This document shows, piece by piece, positions 32,367 through 44,900 of a stretch of 64,000 nt of DNA (positions are counted from its first letter, which is position 1; every line of letters begins with the position of its first letter). The translations under genes were made by a program, and so were the position numbers. Origin of the DNA: Xiphydria camelus (Eukaryota; Arthropoda; Insecta; Hymenoptera; Xiphydriidae); contig OY783201.1 in assembly GCA_963678675.1 (NCBI GenBank), positions 14,346,573 through 14,410,572 of the forward strand, in the 5' to 3' direction. Below the pieces are notes generated by a model. The model did no database searches, was not told where the DNA came from, and worked only from the letters and a program-made list of their open reading frames with translations.

Positions 32367-33582
32367 AAAAAAAAAAAAAAAAAAAAAGGCCGACAAAATT
32401 TAACGAAAGTCGTAACCCAGAAACAGGACATTATGTACCCGAAGGATTTTGGTACGCTGAATCCGAATCCGGCCTCAGAATTAACCCTATATGTCAGGTT
32501 TTCGAGATATCCTAACCTAAAAGTGCGAAAAACACGCTTTTCTGCTAAATTCGGGGTTATGTATCATCGCGAATAAATTTTTTTTCTAAAAATCGATAAC
32601 GCCTTTCTAAAGCGGCACTCTTACCCTTTAAAACCATATCTCCAAAAATTTTGTATATAATTTTTTTTCATTGAGATATCTATGGTTGAAACTAGGTACT
32701 TTCGCTATTTCAATACAGCATTGGGTCACATGCAATTTTTCAAATGAACCGATATACAGGGTGCGGCAAAATGATAGACACTATTTCAAATAGTCGCTGC
32801 TCGGCTTGCAGAAGCAGCAACAATGTGTACGCAGTCGCCTTAAGGTAGTATCAGACACAGCTACTTTTGCTGCGCAGCACATTATAAAACTGCACAACTT
32901 GAACTGCTGCAAGTGTGAACACCCGTGCAGCCTGCAATGTTGCAATCGCAGTCTGGTTGCGTGCAGTAATTTCTTGCTGCGCGCAGTGTAGAAAGCAGCC
33001 GTGTGTGAACAGCTGTTGCGGAGTGGGTGCAGTATTGTGTTGGTGTGGAAACTAATAACCTAACCCAAACGCAAGGTAAGTACAATTCCTCGACATTTTC
33101 TACGTATATTGGGTGACTTATAAACTTTTCCGTTGCCGTTACAGTCCGTTGTTCCCGTTACCGTCGCCGTTGCCGTTGGTAATTTTTGCGTATGCGTGAT
33201 TCATATGCGCTTTAAGGTTTTATTTTTGACATTTGTGAGGTTAGTCTTTTGTACACATATGCCAGATTTCAATTGTTAATATTTTTGATAGTTTTAATTA
33301 ATATCTCAGTTAGGTTAGGTTATCCTACAGGCAGTCTGATACCGAGTCACGTGACGTAGTTGTGATTAGTGTAATTTGGGAACGGTGTGGCGAAAAGTTA
33401 AAACTTGGCCAAGTCTGAATGGGAGCGGATAAACGCAACGGCAAACAGGAACAGTAACAGCAGTTTATAAATACGACTTAAGATTCACCAATGTTTTAAC
33501 TTCGAACGGTAACAGGAACGGCGGACGGTAGTGGTAACGGAAAAGTTTATAAATCGTGCTTATTATCGACAAATTGTTATGT

Positions 33583-36500
33583 ATGCAGATGTCGTCAAAA
33601 TTGGTTTGGAAGCGAGAAGAAGTGCAGCAACTGATAGAAGCGGTAGAAGGAAGGGAATGCTTGTGGAATGTTACAAGCCCGCTTTATCATAACCAAACGA
33701 AAAGACGAGCAGCTATTGATGGCATTTCTTTAGAACTGAACATGCCCCATGAAGAAATTAAAAAGAAAATTCACACATTACGGGCGCAATATTCAAAAGA
33801 ACGTTCGAAAATGAAGAATTCTAAATCTGGTTGCGAAACAGAAGAGACGTACAAAACCAAATGGGAATTTTACGACATGCTCCAATTCATGTTTCGCCAC
33901 AACGACGGAAATGAAACGATAGATTCAATGGTAAGTAAAAGTTTATGAAATACTTTTGCATGAACTTATAATTAACCCTTTCGCTTCGGTAGTCCAGTCC
34001 GTCGAAGTACCGCCGCTGAACAGAACCAAAAATGTATATTTTAATCTAAAAACAAAGATTAAAGAAACATTTTGATGCGTCAAAATATTGATATTCCGGC
34101 AGTCTAAAAGTTAATAAAACAATCATTGCTTTAATATAACACGTATAGTTCACATTAAAAATGTGATTAATCTAATATGTCAAAATCAACAAAAAATGTT
34201 CCGACGGATATATCCGTCGCTCGTACACACACAGGTCGTCGTGTGGATGACGGGTATATATATCCGTCGTTCGAAGCGAAAGGGTTAAAAAGACCTATTT
34301 TATTTATTATGTTTACATTAACACTAGATATACCGTACTAGTCACTTTGACTTATTTCACTATTTTGTTGTTGATTGCCGCAAGATGGCAATTGTATACT
34401 AAACAACGATGATACGTAAATTAAGGAGTTTAGATCGTTTTCTGCGGGGGGTGAAACGCAAGGGAAATCTATTGTCTTTCTGCAGGGTTCCAATTCCTGA
34501 AACTGAAAAACTTGAAAAATATTATTTACAAGAAATAATAAGTACGAGTGGAAAAACTGTTTTTCACGTCTGTTTCACTTTATATTATTTTCTTTTATAA
34601 TTTAGAAAATGTATAATTATTTAAAAGTGTTCTTTTTAATTTATGAAAAATATGGAAAATCTGTCGGAAAACTGGCAACGATGTGGCAGAGGTAATTTTC
34701 AGTGCAGTAGTTGGCTACATTAAGCACTAGATTTTAGTACGTGGCATGGAGGTGCGAGTATACGTGAGACGAAGCGAAGAAAGAATTTATGTGTGGAAAG
34801 TGATTAAAGTGGAAAAGAAGGATTGTAAGTGCGTAAGGGAAAGGAGGAAGTGTCTAGGATGAATAGAAAGTATAAATTAGGATAGCTACGGCGATATATG
34901 GACAACAGTTCGCGCAGGAAAACAACGGCGGTTTTGAGGTTAGGATTGTGAGGTTAGGAAAGGCGACGAGACGAACACGATGTCGAAAGCAGTCAATCAA
35001 GTAGAAGTAATTAAGAGAACCAAACGTTGGAAAGGTAAATTAATCAGTGATAAAATGTACAATTTACGGTTAAAACAAGTCGAATCGGGGGAAAAAAGAA
35101 AGAAAATAAGTGAACTATCGGAGGAGGAAATCGTGGGGAAAAAACGACGTATTGACGAAGAGCAGAATAATGTCCAAAGATCGATGAAGGAATTACATGC
35201 AACAGGAGACCGATTAATAAACGTAGATGCCTTTACGAGAAATATGCATTGCACATTCTGTCAAACAAAATTAAGTCTTGACAACTGTGAAGGACAAACT
35301 TCGAAAGGGCTTGCGTCGATATTTTGTGTCCGGTGTCCTGATTGTTTGAAATTAAATACCGTAAAAAGTCATGACACACATACCAGTCTTATCACCAACA
35401 GACAAGTTTACAATGTGAATTCGAGAGCAGCCCTAGGTAAATATTTGTTATCATTTTGCACTTTTCACAAATTATCAAAAATAAATTTTGTTGCAATTCT
35501 TCTTTCTAGCGGCTTTGCATACTGGAGTTGGCGGAACGCATGTAAAAAAGTTTATGACAACTCTGAATATGCCGGCTATGAGCATGAGTACATTCAAACG
35601 CCATGAGAGAGAAGTGGGACCGATGGTCGAGGCTGTGACTGAAAGCAGTTGCTACCGAGCAGCGGAGTTGGAACGTAAATTGACTGTTGAAAACGTTAGT
35701 GATTTGTCTAAACTTTTGTAAGTATCGAGAATTACAAATTACAAATTACAAATTATTAGGATAATTTATTCATTGCTGATTTTTCCTCTTCTCAATATTT
35801 TTTTCTTTATCCTTTTCCACATATAGACCTGAAAGATTACCCGAAGACTTCATTCTACCTGGACGAAGTAACGTATGTCCTGAAGCTAACGATCAACCAG
35901 TAGATGAGAAGCAGACAGTGCGTATTTTTGCATCATCCGACATGGGCTACAGTGGCCGCGGTTCAGGCGTTTGTTACGACAGTCTCAACGGATACGCGAC
36001 GTTGGAGGGATTCAAATCCAAAAAAATAATTAGTTACAAAACAGAAAATCGCATGTGTCTTCAGTGTTCTCGAGGGCAACCAAAGGAGAATCATGATTGT
36101 CGCCTAACCTTTCATGGCAGTGCCAAAGCAATGGAGGCTCATGCTGCTAAACATTTAGTCACTAACAATTCTATTTTAAAAGATTTAAACCTCCAGGTTG
36201 GCGTGTTTATAGCTGATAACGATTCATCGGGTTTTTCTGCGATAGAAAAAGCAGCAACTCACCCAATAGTGAAATTTGCAGATAAAAATCATAACACGAA
36301 AGGAATGAGGAATATGTTGAAGAAAATAGCACAAAATAAAGATCCCAACCATGAATTAACAACTGACGTTATTAAATATTTACTTCAGTGCGTTGGCTAT
36401 GCTATTGCTCAAAATGTAGGAAAGACGACCAAAATGAAAGAAGCAATTGAGAATATTCCTTATCATGCGTTTAACCAGCATGAAAACTGCGGTTCTTGGT

Positions 36501-39500
36501 GTGGATTTGTAAGGGATGCAGAAAATTATGATCACAAAGTGATACCTGGAGGTTTAACGAACAGAAATTTAAAAAATACATTAATTGAGGTCTTCAAGAA
36601 ATTTGCAGGTAATGCAGAGCACTTTTCAGCGGGAGCTTCAACGCAGGGTAACGAAAGCTTTAATGCAATGATGGCAAGACATGCACCAAAAACGAACTGC
36701 TATAGTCGTACAGAGTCATGCGACACTCGTGCTGCTGTTGCTGTAGCTCACAAAAATGAAGGCGTTGGATATTTAAGTCAAACACTTGAGGATTTTGGAA
36801 TTGATTCAGGTTATTATCTGCAACAAGAAATTCACCGAGAAGACAATCGAGCAGCAGCAAGAACTGAAAAAGCTAATACTAGGGAGTTCAAAATCAGACG
36901 TCGATCTTAGCTCAAGTTCGATCTCAATTGCGACACAGAAAGGAAAATGCTGAAATTAATACGTATCAGCGCAATATGGATTTATTCGCAGCAATAGAGC
37001 CTCTGGCAGAACTGCACGAACAATTTCGAACTTTCAAGCATAATGTGGATTTTTCTACACTTTCCTACACTTTAATTTTTTTTTACCTAGAAACAGGTGG
37101 ATTTTCGCTAAATTCTGATATATTACAAATTGCAATGAAATGCAATGACTCCATTTTTAACAAATTTTTAAAACCTCAGTCAGACATTGCTAAAGCAGCC
37201 ACTGAAGTCCACGGCTTGACTCGTAAGGATGGACAGCTATATCGCTATGGACATCGGGTATCCTGTGAGTTGAAAGATGAAGTTCTACGCGCTTTGTTGA
37301 CATTTTTAACTGACTGTGTTCACGAAACTGGAAAGAAAGTAATTTTAATTGCGCATAACTGTGCATTTGATGCACCTCGATTAAAAAGACTCATAAAAAA
37401 TGCATCTTTGACCGATCAATTCGAAGAAATCATCGCAGGATTTTGTGATACATTACCCTTACTTAAAAGAATATTTCCTGAGCGGAAATCTGCTGGTCAA
37501 ATGAAGCTAACTACGTTAGCAAAGGAAACAATGTCTTTGAATAACAGCGGAGCCCATGATGCTCTCATCGATGTGTGCTTATTAGAGAGAGTAGCATTAC
37601 ATCATCTTGAAATTAAGGAATTTGAGAGTAATTTCAAAAGATTTGATGTCAGTGATATTATGGCCACTCTGGATGAACTGAAAGACATACTTTCAAGACC
37701 CGTGAGACAAAGACTTGCAGATTTAGGGCTTTCAATGCAAAAAATTATGCAAATTTATGGAAAGGATGGAGAAGACAAGCTCATCGACAATTTAAGGCAA
37801 ACTAAAAATGGCAAATCTACTTTAATCAAAACCAAAAAACATCTGACTGCTATTATAAATTACGTAAAAGATAAAAAGGGCATTTAAGATTTCAATAACA
37901 TTACGTCATATTTTAGTTCAGTTTTTATATTAATTATATAAGCATGTGATATATAAGATAAAATTTATCAACAGATATGAAAGATATGATCGAAAAATAA
38001 TTATTATATGCTGTTTCGAATTTAAAAAAAATACTACATATTTGTTCACTAATAAAAATACATTTTATAGGTAATTTAATTGTTTTAACTAAAATAATTT
38101 GTAAGTTTCATTTCAGTGATTGAGATGCGCTCACTAGACAAGGGTAAGTATTAAAAGCGTTAAACTTTGTACACGGTATTTGGAAACAATAGAATTAGTA
38201 ACATATCCTATAAATGAAAGATTATTTTTCATTATGCCGAAGTTGAGACAATCGTGAGAAAATCGTCCTGGAAAAACGCAATGTAATGTCTTTAATGATG
38301 TCGACGGCCACTGTAGCGCTGAATATTGCCTACTGCTAAAGCCCTATATCTAGTGGCTTTACCTACTGCCGCGCCACCACTCGGGCATGCACGAGCCCTA
38401 TAGACCACTCAATCTAGTATTTGCAACGTTGCCACAGTTCTCAAAAAGAAATTCGTTTTCTCTGCAAATCTGACACTTTCCACATTATTTTATTTCATTT
38501 CTCGACAACGAAACAGAGGAAGAGTTTAAAAATAATACCAAACTAAAGTTTATTAATTATTCTATAACGTCTAATTTTTCCATAAATTTACCATCATTTT
38601 TTTTCAAAATATCGAATTTTGTTCATCGACCCTGCATTGCAGAACTGTAAGTTCTCTCATTATTTTAACAATAATTAATCAAAATTTGATGAAATCATAC
38701 ATTTTAGTATATTTTAACTAAATGTTGAATAACTTTAGCATTGGTAAGGTATTTTATGTAGCATGAAGTTCATATGAGGTTAGAAAAGAAATTTATATAT
38801 TTTTTTTTCTCGAAAACGGTACACACAAAAAATCTGAAAAAATTACAGAATCATTACAACAATTCCATAATTATTTCATAATTTTTTCAGATTCTTTCCA
38901 TCATTTTGACTTTTCGATCTAAACTCCTTAATGAAATGAATTTCTATAAACATTAAAGAAATTGCGCAGTTTTTGTATAGTCATAAGATTACTTTTTTAT
39001 GTCGCTTTATTTAAATAATGTACTCCGCAAAATTACTGATATGGTATGTTACGTTATAGTAGCGTCTAGTTTTTATAAAAGCTTTTACTAATTATATTAA
39101 TTTTTTTTTAACATTTCAAAGAAAAAAGTCATGCATCGGGCCGTTATAAATAACAATAACATGCAAATTTATAAATATAACACATGTACAAGATATTTGA
39201 TTCCTAAATAAATCGCCTAACATAGTTTTTGTTTCTTTCTATACCAACCAGTCAAAATGACTGGTTTTGGTATAAATAGGTATAGTTAAAAACCCGGTAT
39301 ATGTAATGATAAAAGACTATTGTATTTCGCTTATATTGGAACAAAAAATCTGAATTTTTACATATCGATATATTTTACAATTTTAAATGTAATTGCGTTG
39401 CCAAGTAACCGCTCCTTCACGACAAAAGTAGTTCCGAAATTCTTCTCTAACGTTCTTCGCCAAAACACTTGCGTTCCTGGATCCGTTCGTTTCCAATGCT

Positions 39501-40946
39501 TGTAGAGGAGCATCAACTTCGTTGCGCCAATTACCAAGGGTGATGGTACCATCCTCATTCTCGATATCAAAAGTTCCATTTGGGGCATACGCTGGCGCAG
39601 ATTGTGTGCGAGACATTATAAAGTTGTGTAATACACAGACGGCGCAAACAATTTGCGTAACTTTTTGCTCGGATAGCTCCACAGTTCTTCGCAGAACCCG
39701 AAAACGTGCAGACACGATACCAAATACATTTTCGATTATTCGTCTAGCACGAGAAAGGCGGTAATTAAAAATTCTTTCGGCAACACCTTGATGTTTAGAG
39801 CCAAATGGTTTTAGCATATACGGCTTTAACGCAAACGCATCGTCCGCAACCACTACGTACGGCACACGCTTATTTCGACCTGGCAATGGTTTCGGCTGTG
39901 GAATGTGTAGCGAATTATTCTCGAGTGCATGTGATAGTCGGGAACTTTGGTAAACACCACCATCTGCATTACGGCCAGCGGATCCAACGTTGATATATGT
40001 GAATCGATAATTAGCATCGGCTAATCCAAGCAGCACGATGCTGTGAGAGTGTTTGTAATTAAAATGCAAACTTCCTCTGTTTACTGGAGCTTTCAGCATT
40101 ACATGTTTTCCGTCGATTGCCCCAATACAGTTGGGAAAATTCCATTTGCACATAAAGTCGTCAGCAATTTTGTCCCAATCTGCTTCTGTATTCGGCATCT
40201 GTAAAAATTAAAAATACGTTGTTAGAATATAAAATAACATTATTTAATGTAAATACAAATTCTAATAAGAAACTTCTTTATTGCAGCACAGCGAAACTAC
40301 CGCATACGATGCAGCTACTGTAAGTGTAGAAGCTACAGATGAATCTGTAAGCTATGTGGATTCAGGATTCGACAACATGGCTACTTCGCTACAATCATCA
40401 ACATTCACCGATATACAAGACGTTACGCAAGAGACACCAGTAATACGAACGCCCTCAACCAATAGTCGACCGAATGTTAAACGCAAAAAACGGACTAATG
40501 CTGAACTTCGGGAGCAAGACGTTATGAATCAATGCATCTCAGTTATGAGTGGAATTAAACCCCGAGATGAATGGAGCACATGTGGAAACCATGTAGCAAG
40601 TGAGCTCCGAGCACTTCAAAGAACTCCCAATTTGCAATTCCAACTAAAAAATGCAATTCAACAATCTATTTTGGACATTAATTGTGCGTATGCAGCCAGA
40701 CAATTTCCACCATCTCCTTCTACTACCCGATATACAACGTCATCATCGGCTTATTCAACACCTTCACGTCCACCATCAACCTCAACAGCCTATTTGGATT
40801 TTGAACAACTAGATTCAGAAGACACCTCACAGCAGTCTCACCATGACCAGCCGTCAGAAGCCACTGAAGAGTATTCGGAAGCATCAAACTTTGCATACTT
40901 CATTGTTGAACCCAAATCGTCATCAAATTCACAACACAATCAGTAA
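33583..40946 (+). CDS. MADF-domain partner protein of the Harbinger element
   Basis: Two exons, 33583-33930 and 40287-40946, join in phase 0 with canonical signals (atg|gtaagt and ttgcag|cac), giving about 335 aa. Exon 1 is a MADF domain: WKREEVQQLIEAVEGREC, LWNVTSPLYHN, IDGISLELNMP, IKKKIHTLRAQYSKERSK and WEFYDMLQFM. Exon 2 is low-complexity with a BESS-like helical stretch (VASELRALQRTPNLQFQLK). In Harbinger transposons a MADF/Myb-like protein binds the transposon ends and takes the transposase to the nucleus. The intron, normally short, is now 6.36 kb because it holds a MITE, a transposase-exonuclease element and the oppositely oriented transposase exon. Both exons are open. Confidence 0.78.
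33976..34284. mobile_element. piggyBac-like MITE with TTAA duplications
   Basis: A 309 bp element with inverted ends ccctttcgcttcg and cgaagcgaaaggg, flanked on both sides by ttaa (33972-33975 and 34285-34288). The interior is AT-rich with tatatccgtcg-type repeats. Ends starting CCC and a TTAA duplication are typical of piggyBac. It has no coding sequence. Confidence 0.88.
34980..36910 (+). CDS. Mutator-like-domain transposase, three exons
   Basis: Exons 34980-35436, 35510-35717 and 35827-36910 join in phase with canonical GT-AG introns of 73 and 109 bp, giving 582 aa. After a basic N-terminus there is a cysteine-rich zinc ribbon (CTFCQ ... CVRCPDC). Then come the family blocks MSTFKRHEREVGPMVEA, the catalytic-like SSDMGYSGRGSG and VFIADNDSSGF, NHNTKGMRNMLKK and STQGNESFNAMMARH. 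The same blocks occur in the transposase at 48167. Automated pipelines label this family a Mutator-like transposase domain. The TTAA target of the sister element instead suggests Kolobok. The stop at 36908 is followed at once by an exonuclease frame. Confidence 0.78.
36883..37887 (+). pseudogene. DEDDh 3'-5' exonuclease domain linked to the transposase
   Basis: The frame opens at 36883 and runs to 37887. It overlaps the end of the transposase frame and has no good ATG before 36977, so it was probably once fused to the transposase, with a frameshift in 36883-36910. The fold is RNase T/PolIII-epsilon-like: FFYLETGGF (Exo I), VILIAHNCAFDAPRL (Exo II) and AHDALIDVCLLERV (Exo III with H and D). 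Exo I normally reads D-x-E. Here the Asp position reads Tyr (TAC), which would abolish metal binding. An intron acceptor-like tttttttttacctag just there offers another reading. Exonuclease partners may process ends or degrade RNA. The role here is unknown. Confidence 0.7.
37888..39382. other. Non-coding AT-rich stretch of the Harbinger and nested element
   Basis: No gene is seen. It holds the probable right end of the transposase-exonuclease element (about 38355-38430) and then the 3' flank of the Harbinger transposase gene. An inverted repeat at 39240-39274 (tataccaaccagtca, then its near complement) makes a strong hairpin. Confidence 0.5.
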
Positions 40947-41165
40947 CTTACAAGTTTTCTGTCTGTATGATCATTACAATGATTTCTTTTTTGATTTTCT
41001 AGAGTTTTTGTAATATATAAAGTTGTAGATAGTTTTGTAAAGTTTTATAATAAAAATATGTCGACTTACCTTTAAACATTCGTCTTTCAAAATATCGTAA
41101 ATCGCCTGGCATACCTCTGGTATAATTAATGAAATTGTGTTGGCAGGTACTCGAAAAAGATACAT
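39383..41165 (-). CDS. Harbinger transposase (5' truncated)
   Basis: The main exon (40198-39383, 272 codons) has a DDE_4 core with CIGAIDGKHV (first D), SVG-like SAGRNADGGV, VVVADDAFAL (second D) and ARRIIENVFGI (E). A second exon upstream (41165-41070, reading YLFRVPANTISLIIPEVCQ) joins it in phase 0 across an 871 bp intron with canonical signals (aaag|gtaagt and tttttacag|atg). The beginning of the gene is lost at 41168. Exon 2 of the MADF gene lies on the other strand inside this intron, so the two Harbinger genes are interleaved. The catalytic residues are present, but without its 5' end this copy cannot make a complete protein. Confidence 0.82.
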
Positions 41166-41322
41166 CAGCGAATCTGTAATAGCGACGCAGCGTGCCTTCC
41201 GTAATCGGTTTAATGTTGGTCGTCATAGTGCGGTTCCGTACAGAAGAACAATTCTTCGGTGGGTTTTAAATTACCGTAAAACAGGTTCTGCACTTAAGGG
41301 GGGAGCCTGCTTTAGAGGCTTC

Positions 41323-41862
41323 TGTTCAGTTTTCTATTTCGGGAAGAACGACAGCAGAATTTACCTTCCTTTCTCGTGAGACTCAGGTCGGCTACCTGAT
41401 CGGACTTGGCCGGCCCCGGTTAACTCAACCTCCCCTCATTGCATTACGATCGAAAGGAATGCAGGAAAAGCGGACCCTGGCCAATGCAGGTACAAGTCGC
41501 CGAAGCGTCGAAGCACCAGATGTGCACAACGGGACTCTTGCCGTGAAGCACAAAGAAACTATGTAGCGTCTTCCCTGTTACCAACCCGCTCCTCGGAGCC
41601 AAGCGGTCATTCGTAAACCATCACTCACGGAGAGAGGTAGTTCGGGTTAGAGCCACGCGTTATTAATATTTCAATTTAGCCACGTGATTTTTGCCAGTTA
41701 AACTTAGCCTTACCACATCATTGTATCCGTCATGTGTATATTTCGGGAATAAATATAACATTAAAATTCAGGGTTCTATAGAATATCCTTTCCAGGATTC
41801 TTTAGAAAATCTCCTTAAAAACGCTTAGGGAGATACGACTCCGACAGACGGGGTATTGAACA
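41323..41862 (+). repeat. BEL 5' LTR
   Basis: 540 bp, starting tgttcagttttctatttc and ending gtattgaaca. It differs from the 3' LTR at three sites seen by eye (g/a near 41545; a/g near 41640; c/t near 41655). Confidence 0.93.
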
Positions 41863-41863
41863 T

Positions 41864-41879
41864 TGGTCCTTCGAGCCGG
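41864..41879 (+). other. BEL primer binding site, tRNA-Tyr type
   Basis: tggtccttcgagccgg begins one base after the 5' LTR. Its complement ccggctcgaaggacca matches the 3' end of insect tRNA-Tyr plus CCA as I recall it. Confidence 0.8.
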
Positions 41880-41968
41880 ATCCGTTAATACACGCTTAAA
41901 TACAAACGCGGAATTCATACTTCGCTAATCGTAAATCAAACTTAAACGTATAGTGTAGTTTGTGAAGT

Positions 41969-44900
41969 GTGCACGAGAACATACAACATTCATCATCCAA
42001 GGCATCAAGAGATTCATCACACATCATGGCTGAATCACGTCTCAAAACACTACGCCACAAACGCGGCAATTATAAGGCTCTGGTAACAAGATTCCATACT
42101 GCTGTAGCTTCTTGTACAGATTACTCCCACATTCCTACACTAAAGGTACAATTAGAGAAGATTCAGTCGATTTGGAAGGAATTCGACGACGTTCAGACTG
42201 AGATAGAGATGCTCACAGAAACTAATCAAGAAGCAGAAGTTCACGAAGATCCGGAAAGAATCGCTTTCCAGGAATCTTGGTATCAAGTCGTAGGTGAGGC
42301 GAGACAGCTTATCGATCGATACTCGGCACCAACTCCTACTTCGACCGTCGGCACTTACCAAACAAACCAGTCGTCCACATCATCGAATCATGAACATACG
42401 ACCAGCCGTAATTGTAAGTTACCAAAGCTATCATTACCCACTTTTAATGGCTCCTACGACGAGTGGCTTGACTTTCGCGATTCGTTCACGTCCATCATTG
42501 ACGCCAATACAGACCTTCCAATCATACAAAAGCTACACTATCTACGCGCATCACTTAAGGGAGAAGCTCTCGTTGTCATACAATCATTAGAAATCTCAGA
42601 CGATAATTACCAAGTAGCGTGGACGTTGTTGAAGGAAAGATTTAACAATGAAAGGCTCATCATTCTCAAGCACGTAAATGAACTTATCTCTCTTCCGCCA
42701 ATAAGGAAATCAGACAATACGTCAGTAAAACGTTTATTAGACACGCTTCAAAGACACATCCGAGCGCTGAAGGCTCTAAAGTTACCGACCGATTCGTGGG
42801 ACGCGGTACTCATCGGTCTTATATTATTGAGATTTGACCAGGAGACTAAAGATAAGTGGCAGGAAACATTGGACGGCACATCAATGCCAACCATGAAGGA
42901 CATGACGGACTTTTTAGACAAACGACGTCAACAACTTGAGGGAACGCCCTCAAATACTTCCAGCGCACAACACACATCATCACAGCAACTCACAAAACAA
43001 CATAATCAGCAAGTTACGGATCAACATAGCCGTCAACACGTTCAACAACGAGCACAAGCATTTCACAGTACACATCAGAACCTGACTTGCACTCATTGCA
43101 AGGGAGACCACAGACTGTACGCTTGTCCAAGGTTTTTGGAACTCTCCCCAACACTTCGACACAATTTCGTGAAGCAGAAGACTCTCTGCTTCAACTGCTT
43201 AGGAAACAACCACCAAACAAAGGATTGCAGATCCATTAAATGTAAGAAATGCAACAATACACATCACACGCTACTACATTTCACGAACGAATCAGGTAAC
43301 ACAACGGAAACTCCCTCAACATCAACGGCAAGCTATCATGTTTCGGTATATACACAAATCGCGCTCTCAACCGCAGTTATTTATTTGCGCGATAATTATG
43401 GTCAACAACATGTGGTCAGAGCTGTCATTGATCCCGGATCTCAATCAAATTTTATGACAGAGGAACTAGCGACACGTCTTCGATTACCTTCCAGAGCAAC
43501 AAACATTCCTGTCATTGGCTTGAATCGGGCTAACACGAATATTACTCACATCGTCAATACAACTATAAAGTCTAGAATGACGTCATATGAAAGAACACTC
43601 TCATTCTTAATCATCAGAGAAATTTCTAGAAGACTTCCAGTGCAACCTATACGTCTCACCGACTTTAAATTGCCAAACAATCTACAACTCGCTGATCCCA
43701 AATTCCACGTACCAGACTCGGTCGATCTGTTATTGGGAATGGAGATCTTTTACAACCTGCTGTGCATTGGTCAAGTGAAGGTCGGACATCACGGCGCTGT
43801 TCTTCAGAAATCCCAGCTTGGTTGGCTCTTTGGAGGTCGTACATTGGCAGAAACATATTCACAACACACACATTGCCAGGTAAGCTTTGACGACCTATCG
43901 AATCAAGTATCGAAGTTCTGGGAGGTGGAAGAAGGTCCAGAAGTTAAGTTCAAATCGCCGGAAGAACAAGCATGTGTAGATCATTTTCATGAACACATTC
44001 AACAAGACAGTACAGGACGATTCATCGTAAGATTGCCTTTCAACGACAAACGAGAGCAACTCGGCGATTCTCGACAAATGGCTCTGCGACGTTTCTACAC
44101 TTTAGAGAAGAAACTTCAAAACAACAAAACTTTAGCAGAACAATACGTCAATTTCATGCGTGAGTATTTCGAGCTAGGACACATGAGACAACTGTCTAAT
44201 ACAGAGGAAGGCAAGGAAGGTTTTTACCTCCCACATCATCCCGTAATTAAAGAAACCAGTCTAACTACTAAGGTTAGAGTTGTATTCGATGGTTCAGCTA
44301 AGTCTACGACAGGCCTCTCACTCAACGACATTCTTTTGCCTGGACCTACCGTACAAGATGACATCTTCACACTTCTAGTTAGGTACAGATCGTTTCCCAT
44401 AGTGCTATCCGGTGACATCGAGAAGATGTTTCGACAAGCTCGGATACACCCGGATGATCAAACGTTTCAACGCATTCTTTGGCGTGAATGCCCCACGGAT
44501 AAATTAAAGACATTCGCGTTAACGACAATTACATACGGATTGAAATCTTCACCCTATCAAGCTGTTGAAACGCTCCGAACCTTAGCCAGGAATAAACAAA
44601 CTGAATTTCCCCAGGCAGCTACTGTAGTTTTGAGGGACTTTTATGTATCTTCTTACGGGCGCCAGCACACATGAAGAAGCAGCACTCATTCGAGATCAAC
44701 TAATCACACTCTTACGTTTAGGAGGATTCCATCTACGACAATGGGCTTCAAACGAACAGGATTTAATCAAGGATCTCCCTGATAGCGAGATTAACAAAAA
44801 TCTTCTTCAGGACGACACCACATTGAAGACACTCGGAATTCAATGGAACTCGGTTCAAGACACCATTATCTACACGATCAATCACAGCGACGAACCGAGA

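Larger units (their letters stand above)
25346..32387 (+). mobile_element. R1-like non-LTR retrotransposon, apparently full length
   Basis: A 7.04 kb element from a C-rich 5' end to a 21-base poly(A) (32367-32387), with a 14 bp target duplication. The order is 5' UTR, ORF1 (Gag-like, three zinc knuckles), ORF2 (endonuclease-RT) and 3' UTR. The GC content is clearly higher than in the surrounding DNA. ORF1 has one frameshift, and ORF2 has a solo LTR and a second frameshift. The Q-NLN opening of ORF2, the SEP motif and a C-terminal CCHC-like zinc knuckle suit the R1 clade, but it sits in a transposon and not in rDNA. Confidence 0.88.
34318..38430 (+). mobile_element. Transposase-plus-exonuclease element in the MADF intron (bounds uncertain)
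   Basis: The genes at 34980-37887 need an element of their own because they interrupt the Harbinger intron. The inverted word cactagatata occurs at 34322-34332 and, inverted, at 38345-38355. The left one follows a ttaa. These may be the TIR, but the right side lacks a clean ttaa. The ends are therefore an estimate. Confidence 0.4.
33111..41168. mobile_element. PIF/Harbinger-type transposon (right end truncated)
   Basis: It contains the two genes that define the superfamily, a transposase and a MADF/Myb-like partner protein. The left end near 33111 (gggtgacttataaactttt) has subterminal inverted repeats with 33480-33560 (aaaagtttataaatc). The right TIR is not found: homology stops at about 41168 inside the first known transposase exon, directly against the mariner HTH fragment. 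Its MADF intron has received further elements. Confidence 0.65.
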
